A stretch of 64,000 nucleotides of DNA, taken from contig NC_090446.1 of the NCBI RefSeq assembly GCF_031143425.1, forward strand, positions 1,025,995,066 through 1,026,059,065, read 5' to 3'. Positions 1 through 12,131 of this stretch are shown piece by piece. Every line of letters starts with the position of its first letter. Within the stretch, counting starts at the first letter, position 1. The notes below the pieces were generated by a model. It did no database searches and had not been told where the DNA came from. It saw only the letters and a list, made by a program, of their open reading frames with translations. Both the position numbers and the translations under genes were made by a program. This stretch comes from Pleurodeles waltl (taxonomy: Eukaryota > Chordata > Amphibia > Caudata > Salamandridae).

Positions 1-586
1 TTCATTCATGGTATTGTAGTGGCCACTCCCTAGTGGTGGCGGACCCATCTGGGACCACCCCAGTACCATCTCTATCTGCTACCCTCCATTCTATCGCCGC
101 CCTCCCTGTAGCTCCCCACCCAGTTGGCCGTGCCTGTCCACTCAAGAGGGTAGGCGTCTCCTTTGCTGCAGGCACCTCTCCCGCAGCCTCAGTTAGCTCT
201 GCTGCCCTCTGTGAGGAGGCTATTGACCTCCTCCTGAGGTCAATCTCTGTGGGTCAGTGGACCATCGTGAATACCATCCAGTGACTGACAACTCAAATAC
301 AACAGAGCTATCCATTCCTTGAAGGCATTCACGGTGCACTGGCTGGCCTACAGAGATCTTTTCAGGCTCTGACCTCCACACTGACGGCAGCCAGTTACCC
401 CTTGCCTAGTGTCCCTCCAACTTCCTCTACCCAGTCCGAATCCTGCCTTCCCGACCCAGCCAAAGAACACAAACAGACAGGCAGGCATGCATCCACCTCA
501 CCAGCCAAGGGTAGCGCAGACAAACACAAGCACCACAAAGACGTACCACTGATATGCACACTAACAACAACCACCTGTAGAAACAG
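1..586 (+). pseudogene. Harbinger accessory gene A fragment, last-exon part 1
   Basis: The frame at 33-284 matches the last exon of gene A at 21567-22468 on the other strand. Shared features are a PAPQP/PRR-rich stretch, an FA(A/P)GTS segment and the helix-like pattern EEAIDLLxSxxVGQxTIxNxIQ. A stop follows directly (TGA at 282-284), and the homology continues in other frames to about 586, so the copy is degraded. The gene is cut at 586 by the LTR-like insertion and resumes at 2713. In the full gene this region lies C-terminal to the SANT domain. A DNA-binding accessory role is inferred from the family. The SANT exons would be upstream of the window. Confidence 0.7.
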
Positions 587-2712
587 TGTTAGAAATGGGG
601 TTCTTGGTTGACAGTCAGATTACCCCCTGTTCAAGCAAGGACCCTCACTCTAGTCAGGGTAAAAGAGAATCATCCTCAGCTAACCCCTGCTTACCCCCTT
701 GGTAGCTTGGCAGAGCAGTAGGCTTAACTTCAGCGTGCTAGGTGTAAAGTATTTGTACCAACACACACAGTAACTCAATGAAATCACTACAAAATGACAA
801 AACACCAGTTTAGAAGAATAGGAAATATTTATCTAAACATAACAAGACCAAAACGACAAAAATCCAGCATACACGAGTCAAGTTATGAATTTTTTGAGAT
901 TACACTCAAAAATAGTGCTTAGAAGCAAACATGCTTGGATGAGATGTTAACACGGCGTCGTGACGGAGTCATTCCCAACAAGCCGACACCAGCGGCGCCG
1001 GACACGGAGTCGTGTACACCCCCAAGTACAGTACCTTTGGTGAAGAGTGAAAACAAGCCGATGCGTGAAGTCGGGGATCGTGGCGTCTGTGCGAAACGTT
1101 GAATCCGTGCACTTCGAGCGTCGTCGGTCACGACGTGGTGTGGCGGGTTCCACGGAGTCGCAGACTTCAGCGGGGCTGCAGCGCCGTCGGGCCTGCGAAG
1201 AGCGTTGCGTTCCAGCGCAGGTCACGGCGTCGGGTGCAGGCGGCGTCACCGGATTCAGCAGCGGGGTCGGTCCGGAGTCTTCCGAAGTCGATTTCCTTGG
1301 ATTTCTACCAGCTTTCCTTTCAAGGGTCCAGGGACTGGATAGGGCACCACTTGTCAGAGCAGGAGTCTCTCCAGAGACTCCAGGTGCTGGCAGAGAGAAG
1401 TCTTTGCTGTCCCTGAGACTTCAAACAACAGGAGGCAAGCCCTAACTCAAGCCCTTGGAGATTTCTTCACAAGATGGAAGGCACACAAAGTCCAGTCTTT
1501 GCCCTCTTACTCTGGCAGAAGCAGCACTGCAGGAAAGCTCCACAAAGCACAGTCACAGGCAGGGCAGCACTTCTTCCTCAGCTATCAGCTCTTCTCCAGG
1601 CAAAGGTTCCTCTTGGTTCCAGAAGTGTTTCTCAAGTCTGTAGATTTGGGTGCCCTTCTTATACCCATTTTAGTCTTTGAAGTCACCTTTCTTCAAAGGG
1701 GACTCACACCTACTTTTGAAATCCTGCCTTGCCCAGGCAAGGCCTCAGACACACACCAGGGGGTTGGAACCAGCATTGTCAGAGGCAGGCACAGTCCTTT
1801 CAGATGAGAGTGACCACTCCACCCCTCCCTCCTAGCAGAGATGGCTAATCAGGAAATGCAGGTTACACCCCAGCTCCCTTTTGTGTCACTGTCTAGTGTG
1901 AGGTGAAAAACAACCCAACTGTCAAACTGACCCAGACAGGGAATCCACAAACACGGCAGAGTCACAGAATGGTTTAAGCAAGAAAATGCCCACTTTCTAA
2001 AAGTGGCATTTTCAAACGCACAATCTCAAAATCAACTTTACTAAAAGATGTATTTTTAAATTGTGAGTTCAGGGACCCCAAACACCACATGTCCATCTAC
2101 TCTCTAGGGGAATTTACACTTTAATTATATTAAAAGGTAGCCCCCATGTTATCCTATGAGAGAGACAGACCTTGCAACAGTGAAAAACGAAGTTGGCAGT
2201 ATTTCACTGTCAGGACATATAAACCACATTACTATATGTCCTACCTTATCCATACACTGCACCCTGCCGTTGGGACTACCTAGGGCCTACCTTAGGGGTG
2301 CCTTACATGTAAGAAAAGGGAAGGTTTAGGCCTGGCAAGTGGGTACACTTGCCAAGTCGAATTTATAGTGTAAAAGTACACACACAGACACTGCAGTGGC
2401 AGGTCTGAGACATGATTACAGAGCTACTTATGTGGGTGGCACAACCAGTGCTGCAGGCCCACTAGTAGCATTTGATTTACAGGCCCTGGCACCTCTAGTG
2501 CTCCTTACTAGGGACTTACTAGTAAATCAAATATGCCAATCATGGATAAACCAATTACATACAATTTACACGGAGAGCATATGCACTTTAGCACTGGTTA
2601 GCAGTGGTAAAGTGCTCAGAGTTCAAAAGCCAACAGCAACAGGTCAGAAAAAATAGGAGGCAGGAGGGAAAAAGATCGGGGATGACACTGAATAAGCAAA
2701 AAAAGTCCAACA
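587..2712 (-). mobile_element. solo-LTR-like block, copy A
   Basis: The block runs from TGTTAGAAATGGGG to GTCCAACA. It therefore has TG...CA ends with a short inverted repeat (TGTTRGA). Flanks are AACAG (582-586) and CACAG (2713-2717), a 5-bp target duplication with one mismatch. On the minus strand a TATAAG box lies near 1657-1662, about 1.05 kb inside the TGTTGGAC end. The same box sits at the same distance in copy C, so the transcribed strand is probably minus. A CpG-rich stretch (about 950-1300) follows the box on that strand. No coding sequence, primer-binding site or polypurine tract is visible. It is most likely a solo LTR of a large LTR retrotransposon. Confidence 0.75.
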
Positions 2713-3400
2713 CACAGCAACAGTCACGACCTGCCCTGAATCCCCCAGCACCCCCAGCATGACAGACACAACAGCTGACACACCTGCAGACACCACACCA
2801 ACATTCACAGATCCAACCACAACATCTATCGTACCTGCAGACAGCTCCCCAGCAGACCCTCAGACATCCACCATAGTCTCCACACCTGCAGACACCACAA
2901 CCACTGACACACCTATTTGCAGCATATCCATCATACCTGTAGTCACAACCCCAACAGACAGCCACCCACCCACCACAGCATCCCCAGCAACTCCACCCCC
3001 CTTCAGCCCAAGACACATAAATGCCCTCACTCACACACCGAAAAGACACCCACAAGCATACCTCCCACAAACATGCACCCAAGACATCCACATCTAAACA
3101 TCATACAACCACTACCTTTCCCTCCACACCCAAACCCCCTTCTGTTGACCAACCCTGTGTGTCTAAGAAACATTTCCTATGTGAACTTGGCCTTTTCCCT
3201 ACTCCTCAGCCTGTGACACCCCTAAATGTTCCGTGTCCCTCCCCAGGACCATCCCTTCCACCTCCAAGGCCTCCCCTATCCGCTGCCACCACTGATGCCC
3301 CTCCCCCACCAAAAAGACGTACACCCCTCCCAAAAAGGTCCAAACCCCTCCCAAGACAAAGCCTAAACCCTTCCTCCAAAGCCTAAGCCCAAACCCCCTG
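2713..3400 (+). pseudogene. Harbinger accessory gene A fragment, last-exon part 2
   Basis: This continues gene A beyond the LTR-like insertion. The translation is Thr/Pro-rich with imperfect repeats built on ACCTGCAGACACC (2780-2910). It then matches the C-terminal part of gene A near 21340-21460 (minus): TTTFPSTPKPP, SVPKK-like and LGLFPTP blocks line up. Several frames are needed to follow the similarity, so frameshifts are present. This part looks like a disordered tail and has no recognisable domain. Confidence 0.65.
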
Positions 3401-4359
3401 CCTCTCACCACCCCCAACAGATCCCTTAGGTGCCTGACTGCCCCCTTGATGTCCCTACCTGTGGAGGTTACATAGCAGTTAGCAGTCAAGTAAGGACACC
3501 ATTTAGTACCTTTGGTGGCCTTTTAAAGAGAAGGGACTGGCCTATATTTCATTCCCTATATTTTTCATAACATTAAACCAACTAGTTGTTGGTATTTCTG
3601 GTTACATCCTTGACCTCCATTTCCTTTCCTAGGTTTGAGCTCTTTCTGGCTGACATTGGTTGTGTGCCAGTATTTGAGTGTGTGTGCTGCAGGATGCCTC
3701 CGATATTGTTTGAGCAGTCTGTGAGGTTGTGTGCAGTGCTTTTATCCCCCAGGGATTTAGTGTATTTTGTGGGATGAGTACGTGCATGTATTTGAAATGT
3801 TGTTGTCATGGTGGTGTGTTGTGTTAGTGATGATATGTGTTTGTTGTAGTGCTGTTTGGCTTTGTGTCTTTAGACGATTTGATTTTGCGTGCATTGTGAA
3901 TGGCATGATAGGTTCGGTGTACTGTGTGTGTGTGATGTGTGTGTCAATTGCTAGGTTGTATGATGGTGTGATTGTGTGTGTTTCATCACAGATGGCTATA
4001 TGTTGTGTTGTATGTGTGTGAAGTCCCTGGCCAGTGTCGGTTGTGAGTGTTTGACATGTGTTTCTATATGGTGTGGTTGTGTGGTTGTTGTTACCAGTTG
4101 TTATGTTGTATGTGTATCTGTGAGACCGAGCCTGTGCTGTGTTGCTGTGCCTAACTGTGTTCTTGACGTGTGGTGTGTCTGTGTGAGCTGGCTGCAGTGT
4201 GCCTGATGACTATTTGTGGATGTATTTGTTGCTGTGTGTGAGTGTGTGTGTCACTGTACTGTTACTTGTGAGTATAGCCCTCATACCCCCTCCCTATTGC
4301 ATGTTTTGTTACAGTTTAAAGTCATACATTTTAAATATGTAAGAAGTGAGTATATTTAC
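3401..4359. other. TG-rich noncoding Harbinger interior
   Basis: This stretch lies between gene A and the right terminal region. From about 3660 to 4270 the plus strand is dominated by TGTG runs, which create Cys/Val-rich reading frames with no domain. I treat these as low-complexity by-products and see no gene. Confidence 0.6.
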
Positions 4360-4781
4360 TTACGGTTGTTGTCGTCCTCGTCTGTGGTGATTTAGTTGTC
4401 TTTCTGCGAGAAAGAGCAGCAGAATGACATCTAGTTGTGGTTCCATGGTGGCTCTGGACGAGTATGGTTCCTGGAGGAGAGCAACTCCTTTTATACTATT
4501 AGTTTCCACCTGGCGTTCTATGGAGGTCCAACCACAGCGGAAATGCTGCTGGTGCACAACTTCATAATGAGTCCGGCGGATACATGATCTCCGCTGGACT
4601 GGTGGTTGCTCCAACCCACCATGGTGGTCTGATCGCACTGGCGGTGCCGGTGGTGCTTTGGTAGTCTTCTGTGTGCACCACCGCCATACCCATAATTTTG
4701 TGGTTTTCTCTGCCAGCTTGGTGGAGGTCAAGCCGCCAACAGTGCGGTCCTCGGACTGCCAAACTCGTAATGAGGCCCTAA

Positions 4782-6116
4782 AAGAGACATTAGTATTAAA
4801 TGCTGATCAGAAAATGTATTGCCCTGGTTACTTACTGGTAATTTTCATTACACTGAGTTCTTCCTCTCCTCAGTCATTATCTGTGAATCACCCCCAGGAA
4901 TTAGAACCGGTAAGCATAAACCAGAAACCTTTTTTAAAACTCATCCCTTTAAGGGAAGGTAAAGAAGGGACACATCTTCCAGGAATGACCAATTAATATC
5001 AAGAGAATCATGACCACCATTTATGGGGTAGGAGTGAGTAAAGCAGGACTGTGACAAAGACGACTAGGAATCATTGTAAAGAAGATTACCAGTAAGTAAT
5101 CATGGCATTACCACCTTATCCCTTTTCTATGTTCCAGTCCTTCTGTAAGGATATAGCAAGGAATAATAGATGGCATGAGAGTCAAGACACAGACCAGATG
5201 TCCCCACATGAATTTTGTTTAATAGAGAAAATCATATTACTCATCAATTGACAGTGGTTCTTCTGCACCAAAGGGCACACCAGAAAGAAAATCTTGCTGC
5301 TTATAATGATTGATATAGGTAGCAGGAAACGCCAAGTGGCCATGTGTCAGACAACCAAAAGAGAATCCCCATTAGCCTTTGCCCAAAAAGTTGTTGCCCA
5401 GAAATAAGACAGGTAAATGAAACCAAGACTACTGATTAGCAGAGGAATCCAGATTTCCTCTTCCAGGAATGAGCCAAAGGAAGATCATAGGACCTCTCCA
5501 TTCAGATCCAGATAGGAATCCTCTTGAAAAGAAGAAAGGGGAAAAGCAGGAAAAACTATGGAAGGAACTGAGCATCCACTCCCCAACCCTTGCATCTCAA
5601 GTCCTGGAAAACTACAGGGAAAGAGGGGTAGCATGGGACCTCAAAAATGGTCAGCTTCCCTGTGACTGAACTTGCAGCAGATCTTCATAAAAAGAGTAAT
5701 ATTTAGAGAAAATACATCAGTGATAGGAAGCCCCTACTGAGAGCATATGTACAGACATTGTCTATTTCAGGAATGCAGCAGGCACAGTACAATACCAACT
5801 GAGATCCCACTCAAGAGCTGAAGCCCAAGAGTGAGATCTTATACCTCCTAAAAAATAACTTGTCATGTTGACTTGTTTTTCCATGTTCACTAGAACTACC
5901 TGCCCCATAAATGAGGAAGTAAAGATTAGAAGAGCCTTGAAAATAGCTGGGTGTTCCAATTGAGGGTGGAAAAGACTCCTCCCGTGACAAACGTTTCTGA
6001 GTGGCCTCCCATTCCAGGGTCATCCTTTTGCTCAACAGACTAACTTCTGTGGTGACTATCACCAAAGCAGCTGGTGCCATATCCAAACCTTTGATAGGAT
6101 AGCCAGAGAATGCCAA
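4782..6116. other. unassigned interspersed DNA with one small inverted-repeat element
   Basis: No gene is recognisable. A 15-bp perfect inverted repeat (TTACTTACTGGTAAT at 4828-4842 and its complement at 5085-5099) brackets about 270 bp. The flanking bases also match weakly, which suggests a small non-autonomous DNA element. The rest (5105-6116) shows no structure I can name. Confidence 0.4.
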
Positions 6117-6749
6117 GGGCATGAATATCACTTTGGCGTTCTGACTGTCGGACCATCAAAGTTGTGGGGAGGAGGACACCATCAAGCTGGCAGCCTTCCC
6201 CCATCATATTAAGATGTTTCCACCGGCAGAAGCATGATATTACGACATTGCCACCGGTCACCCCTGTGGAAACAGTGCAGCAGCATGGGCCTCGGCTCCT
6301 TAAGGGAGCCGAGGCCAATGCCAACGCACACAGCACCCTCGGAATGTGCACTGTCCACCGTAGCAGACAGTGCACATTCTGAGCATACTGGGGTTGGACT
6401 GCACTGCCCACAGCATGGTTGAGGGCAGTGCAGGGGCCCCTCTTTGGCCCCCAGAACCCTATTTCCACCAGCCTTTTCATGGCAGGACCCCACCATGAAA
6501 AGGCTTGGGGAAAGCAAAGTCGTGATCAGCACGACGATATCAAACGTGAAGCCGCAGAGGCTGACCATGACTTTGACCACTGCCAACTCATCAGGATTCC
6601 TGATCCTGGAGGTGGTGGTGGTGGCGGAGGACTCCTGGCAATCCACCTGTCAAGGTCGTAATCTGGCGATCGGACTGCCAGGAATGCAGCGGTCTCACCG
6701 CCACTGCAAGTTTGGAAGACTCAAGACCACCAAACTCATAATCAGGCCC
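6117..6749. mobile_element. Harbinger-type MITE, ~630 bp
   Basis: The right end is CTCATAATCAGGCCC followed by AAA, and the left end GGGCATGAATATC is a degenerate version of it. The interior carries inverted blocks, including CAGCCTTTTCATGG against CCATGAAAAGGCT near 6470-6510, and a GTGCACTGTC hairpin near 6350. The same interior recurs at 10684, 16217, 41943, 42778, ~43766 and 49348, so this is a multicopy family. It has no coding capacity. Confidence 0.75.
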
Positions 6750-7491
6750 AAAGTCTGAAGGGAGAGAGTTGTAAGTGTGACAGAAAACTGGAATCAGAGG
6801 CTTGACATCCAAGGAGGCTAGGCACCAGTGGTGGAGTGGCAGACAATTGTCAGTTTCAGAGAAGAATTTTTAAAAATGTTTGATAAGTTTGTACAAATAC
6901 ATTTGTTGGCTTCTAGGGGATCAAGGGAGATGCCAAGCCAACCTGAGAAAAGAACAGCAATCATATATTCCATTTGTTATGCTTGGAGCTTTTGGGAGTG
7001 AAGTTTCAGGCTGCCAGGTAACGCATCAAGAAGGTATCTGATTTTGTGGAGACCTGTTCAGCTACCACATCCAACCTCACCCGTTTGAAGGATTCTGAAC
7101 TCCGAAAAAATATTTCTAAGTGCAAAGGTAAAACTGTTGACTGTTAACCGTTGACAAGAATATACTCAGGAGGACATATGGTGGCCTAAACAACCTCCCC
7201 TTCTCTCTTAAGGGTTCAAAGACTGGAATATACTGTCATAACTTACTTAAATCTTGATCCATCATGGTTGGCTACAAAAGCTGGATAGGTCTCAGTTAAG
7301 TGTGCCTCAAAGGATATTCATCTTTTAGTTTTCCCAGTGTTTTCTATAGTCAATTTTTTGCATCTCTTAAAAAATGCATTAATTGTAATTAGTGCTTCAA
7401 TCCTACTGGTTCCTGCACCTAAATCTGGGCCTGATCTGAGATCCAGCTGACAGAGGGAAACATGCTGAATTTGTTAGTTTTTGACACAACG
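6750..7491. other. unassigned, no gene seen
   Basis: AT-leaning sequence without an open frame of note, tandem repeat or recognisable terminal motif. I see nothing further in it. Confidence 0.4.
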
Positions 7492-9948
7492 TGTTGGACC
7501 TGGCCCTTTCTGCAGGGGCACCCCTAAACTTTATGCCTTCACTCCTCCTGTTTTGCAGAATTCATTTTTGTTGACTGTAGGATTCTGCTCACATTAACAG
7601 GATTTAGCACATAGCCACCCCTGGATAATAGAGCACTTCATACATATTATTTTCATTTCACTTCTCTTTACCACTGCCAACCAGTGCTAAAGTACTTGCA
7701 ATAAACCCTGTGAACATGGAAAAATTGCCTTACACTGAATTGGCAAATGTAATTGACTTGAAAGTCCCTAGTAAAGAGTATACCATATATTGAGGGCTGG
7801 TAAATTAAATGGTACTAGTGGGTCAGCTGCTCTTTTTGTGCCATCACTTAAGTAGCCTTTTAAAAATATGTCTGAAGCCTGCCATTGCAGCCTGTGTGTG
7901 CTGTTTTAAAATGCTTTTTCACACTTGGAAAATAAAACTTTTGCTAGGTCCAAACTTTCTAATTTATTACATTTAAGTCACGCATAAGGAATGCCCTAAA
8001 CAGCCCATGGGGCAGGGTACACTGTATTTAACAAGCATTTGCAATGCAACGGGTCTCGCATTTTGCTCAAGTTAGATCTATTTGCGTTATAAACTCCTAA
8101 CCGGACCTTTCTTGCCACATAAATTGAAAAGTAAAAGTAAAACAGTTTCACATAAGCAACCGATGCACAGCACCAAGGTCCGATATGAACATCAACATGA
8201 AGAGACATACAAAAGGAAAAAGAAGTTCACTCGCAGTCAAACTTATGAGCAAAAGTGAAATTAGCCATGTAACAGGGGCGACGATAACAAAACCTCCCCA
8301 AGGGGGGACAAACATAAGCCATTTACCAATGTCAACAAAGGATTTTTGAAGAGCAAGCCCACGAATGAGTGGTAGTGATGGGCGTGATGTGGAAGTTGTT
8401 AAAAGCCCAGATACATACTAACACCCCAGACAAGAAGCGCTTGAGCTCTGCTATGCTCGACCTAAAAAGTTGGTCATGTACTTTTATGTTTTAAACGTCC
8501 TGATAGTGAAAAACCCTCTAATTCACTTTTTCCTATTGCAAGGCCTACTTCTCCTAGAGGATAAGAGTGGGTTATCTTATTATATTTGAGAAGTGATAAC
8601 TATTGTTTTGGAGCAGGTGGGAGTCTTATGTTTGGTGTCTGAGGAACTGCAATTTAAAACCATCTTTAATGGCAAAATCAGATTTTAAGTCACAATTCTG
8701 AAAACACTACTTTTAGAAAGTTGGCACAGTCCTAGTCGCACTTCAAAAACAATGGTTCAGCTCACACCAAAAAAACTTCACACTAGCCTATTGTGACTGC
8801 AGACAGACTGGGAAAAGGGAGAAGGAGGCAGCACATCCCAAACACCTTAACTAATTTCAAAGCTAGGACCAGTTATAAAAATAAGGCCCTCAGACTCACT
8901 CCTCAGTACACTCCTGGTCCTGCGGATACTAAAGAAACAGAAGTGCTCTGTTTCTAGATGATTCTACTGCTGCTTGAGGCCTATCCTGATGTCTTAGAAG
9001 GAAGACTGGACCAGTACCCTTCATCTGAGGATGAAGTGACCTTAAGGGTCAGCTGATTGACCTCTTGTTCTGATTTACAGGGACACAACAAGCTCCAGAG
9101 GCCTCTCTGCAACTGCCCAGCTGACCTGCTGCATTGGACATACCACTGGACCAGAGAGAGCCCTCCTGGCCTCTGCGGTAGTGAGTGCCTGACCCCAAAG
9201 TGCCTCCTAGATTCTGGACACATGGTGTGGCATTAGGTGAGCTCCTCCTAGAAGAAAAGGAGAAATCATGAAGTTTGGGGCTCTTCGTGACCACAAGCCG
9301 TTAAGGTGAGCTCTTGCCATCAGCGCAAACCACCAACACAAAGCTCCAGTAAACCTGAGTCTTCATGCTATAGCTAACATCAGTGCCGACCCACAACGCA
9401 AGACAACAATAGGATCTTTGTGTTATACCAACAACCATCCCAGGCTGCTCGTCCCGCTACAGCAATGACCATCCTTAATGCTCTCCCTGCTCTTCACGGC
9501 CTCTATTTCAAACTGAAACTCTGTGCTGTATTTTAGAAGGTAACTGGTCCTGGTTTCTGACTTACACTTCACTGAAGTGAGTCTGAACCGTTCTACAGGA
9601 AGGGGCACTTTGTGCTTTTAGGTGCTATATTTACTTAAATCTTTAAAGTTGCATATCTCTGCTTCTACTGATGATATCTTTGGAGTTTTGGTGTCAAATA
9701 ATCTTTTAAAATTTTAATGCATTTTTCTAAGTTGGTGTGGAATTTTTCTTTTCACTTTGTTACTGTTTAATTGATGCAGAAATACTTTACTCCTTGCTTC
9801 TAGGCTAAGCCTTTCTGTTTTTGAGCCAAGCTACCAGAGGGTTAAGCACAGGTTTCTTTAGTGACTTTTGTGGTTTGCCCTGACAAGTCTACTGGTTGTT
9901 GCTTGTGAAGGGCAATACCCCCCTCAACCAACAACCCAATTTCTCACA
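7492..9948 (+). mobile_element. solo-LTR-like block, diverged older copy
   Basis: It begins TGTTGGACCTGGCCC and ends near CCAATTTCTCACA, the same ends as copies A and C in the plus orientation but more mutated. Internal landmarks recur, such as CCAGTGCTAAAGT (about 7682) and AGTCCCTAGTAAAG (about 7763). The 5-bp flanks do not match, so either the true ends or the target duplication have decayed. There is no coding capacity. Confidence 0.65.
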
Positions 9949-10229
9949 CTGGATAACTATTTAGCAGTGCCCGCATAATGTCAGCATTAAGTTCTTGGAG
10001 TAGCAACCTGCAAGCAGTGAGGGGAGTTTCTTATTTGAGCATCCTGGCGGGCTCTAAACAAAGGCCTTATTTAAGTGGCCATCAGCCCTCCTTTTCTATC
10101 ATCCTGGCTAGGAGCCATCTAGAGCCATTTACCTAGATGCAAATGCAATGGAAGGAAACAAAGGTGCACAGCTTGTTATCTCGTTTTCAAATACTCAGGA
10201 GAACCTACTGGAGGGAGTTTTCAAATTTT
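9949..10229. other. unassigned spacer
   Basis: Short stretch between an LTR-like block and a palindromic MITE. Nothing recognisable. Confidence 0.3.
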
Positions 10230-10399
10230 GGGCCTGATTTAGATATTGGCATACGAGTTGCTCTGTCACAACGGTGACGGATATCCGGTCTGCTCAAATC
10301 TTAATCCCATAGGATATACTGGGATTTAGTTTTCAGTGGACGGGATATCCGTCACCGTTGTAACAGAGTAACTCATCCGCCAATATGTAAATCAGGTCC
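10230..10399. mobile_element. palindromic 170-bp Harbinger MITE
   Basis: It starts GGGCCTGATTTAG and ends CTAAATCAGGTCC-like, flanked by TTT on both sides. The two halves are inverted copies of each other: a block around GTGACGGATATCCG appears near 10273 and inverted near 10350. It is a close relative of the element at 15572-15741. As RNA it could fold into a single long hairpin. Confidence 0.75.
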
Positions 10400-10683
10400 T
10401 TTGTCAACTCCCTATATAAAAGATCTGTGCTCACTCTAAGAATGCAAGATTCATCTATCTCAATGAGCAGTTACACAAATATTGAAATAAATGGCACCCA
10501 TTTTTTTTAACCTTAATTCTTTTATAGTGCTATTCATCCAAGTTTACGGTGTTAAAGTGCTTTCACATGCAGAGTCACAATAAATCATACAACTGTATAA
10601 GTCAATGTACAGAAAATGTTAGATAAGACAACGAGGATTATAAGATGTAGGAATCAAATATCATGTCTACTTGTAGACATTAA
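10400..10683. other. unassigned spacer
   Basis: A T-run near 10500-10509 and otherwise featureless sequence. No gene. Confidence 0.3.
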
Positions 10684-11165
10684 GGGCCTACTTACAAGTG
10701 TGGCAGTCCTTGGACTACCACACTCACGGTGGCTGTCGGACCACCGTGGTTGTGGTGGTCGAACCACCAAATTGCGAGGTTGCGGGCAGCCCAGCCCACC
10801 TACTGCCCTCTCCGCTGGGATCAGAGATCACGATGGGCTGACGGAGGTGCAGGTTGGAATCAGCTAGTGCGGCGCTGAATGCAGCGCTGCTCTGCTGATT
10901 ACAACCTGGGTCTCCACCAGCCTTTTCATGGTGGCTTAACTGTGAGAACCACTCACAGTCCCTGCCCCCTCCCCTTCCCCAGAACCCTCCCCCAACCTCC
11001 CCTTCCCGACCTCCCGTCATACACACACATAAACACTCATACCCACACGCATACCCACATTCACCTGCATGGCATAGCAGTGCAGGAGTCCCCCTGCCCA
11101 GCACCCTCATAATGCGCACTGCTGAGCAGACGGTGCACATTACGAGGGTGCTGGTCGCCCCTCTG
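10684..11165. mobile_element. Harbinger-type MITE, right-truncated
   Basis: The left end GGGCCTACTTAC follows TAA, and the interior matches the ~600-bp MITE family (paired GTGCGCACT/GTGCACATTACGAGGGTGCTGG arms near 11110-11150). The expected right half is missing after about 11165. A CA-rich insert (10960-11080) creates reading frames without meaning. Confidence 0.65.
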
Positions 11166-12131
11166 GTCGGGAGAAATAGAAAGCCAGGATATAAAATAAT
11201 ACAGTGATTGTGTTTATCTGTACTAACAGGACTTTATTACTTTCCAATGGGCCCTCATGTGCAATCTTAGAATTCAGACTTGGAAAAAAGGTACAGATCT
11301 AAACCCAAGACTTACAGGTTGCATTCAGCTCCTTGATGCCATTAAATAAGTCAATGTGCTATAGTAAAAGGCTTTCAAAGTATGAGATGGAAGTAACAAA
11401 ATGATCTCAGTGTCAAAAGCACTAGGCCACTTACCTATCTAATTAAGATACAAATCTATGATCTGCATGCTATAGGATGTGCATGCACATTAACCCCCCA
11501 TAACATTTATGAGTCCAAACTGTGACCGGACAAAACCCAGAACACTCCCAGAACTGTATTAACTACTAGAGCTATTTTACTGCTATTATAATGCTGGGCA
11601 CATTATGATCTCTGCAGCAAGTACCTTAACCTCATAAGATATTTTTAAATGCACCCTCTTTAAGACCAATATATTTTCTTGTTGCCAATTTCTTTGCAGC
11701 AGACGTTTAAAAAAAAAATGTACAAGTTGACTGTCATACTCAGCTGTTCAAGCTCCATCCTAGTGACTCCAACTCCCTTCTTCTGCCACAACTTGGCCAC
11801 CAATGTATGAGTTACCATAGTAAATTGTTTCCTATTACAGCACTGCTAGGAATCCCCTGAACCAATGTTTGTGATTTTGGTGTCATTTCAATCATTATAT
11901 TTTGCTTTGATTTAATAAATTGGTTTGGGAAGTTTGTGTGATTTATTTTCTGATTTTAATGCTGTTTTGTTTCCGTAACCCAGCACATTGCAGGTGCAGG
12001 GCCTCTCATCAGTGACAGACTGCCACCTTGGGATGCTTATGGGTCACATGCCAGCTTCAGACCACCAACATAGCTATTTACTCAAGACAACTAGCATCTC
12101 CAAGTTCGGCTGGGTAGTGATACAACATACA
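11166..12131. other. unassigned, no gene seen
   Basis: AT-leaning sequence with short A-runs (for example near 11710). No terminal repeats, tandem units or protein homology that I can recognise. Confidence 0.35.

Larger units (their letters stand above)
1..4778 (+). mobile_element. PIF/Harbinger element, right part (left end outside window)
   Basis: The right end is at 4778: the last bases read as the reverse of GGGCCTCATTACGAG and are followed by TAA (4779-4781), the usual Harbinger target site. The left end is not in the window. Inside are fragments of accessory gene A (1-586 and 2713-~3400), a TG-rich stretch (3590-4300) and a subterminal region (4360-4778) that resembles the ends of the ~600-bp MITEs elsewhere in the window. 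An LTR-like block (587-2712) is inserted in gene A. No transposase is visible, so it must lie upstream or be lost. The family assignment rests on the terminal motif, the TAA and gene A homology to 20025-27487. Confidence 0.75.

Noticed and set aside
3586..4206. Three Cys/Val-rich frames that resemble small membrane proteins.
   Set aside because: They come from TG-repeat-like sequence and change frame freely. No conserved motif.
5469..5669. A 66-codon Lys/Glu-rich frame as a possible small host gene or exon.
   Set aside because: No splice context, no conserved motif and surrounding sequence is repeat-like.
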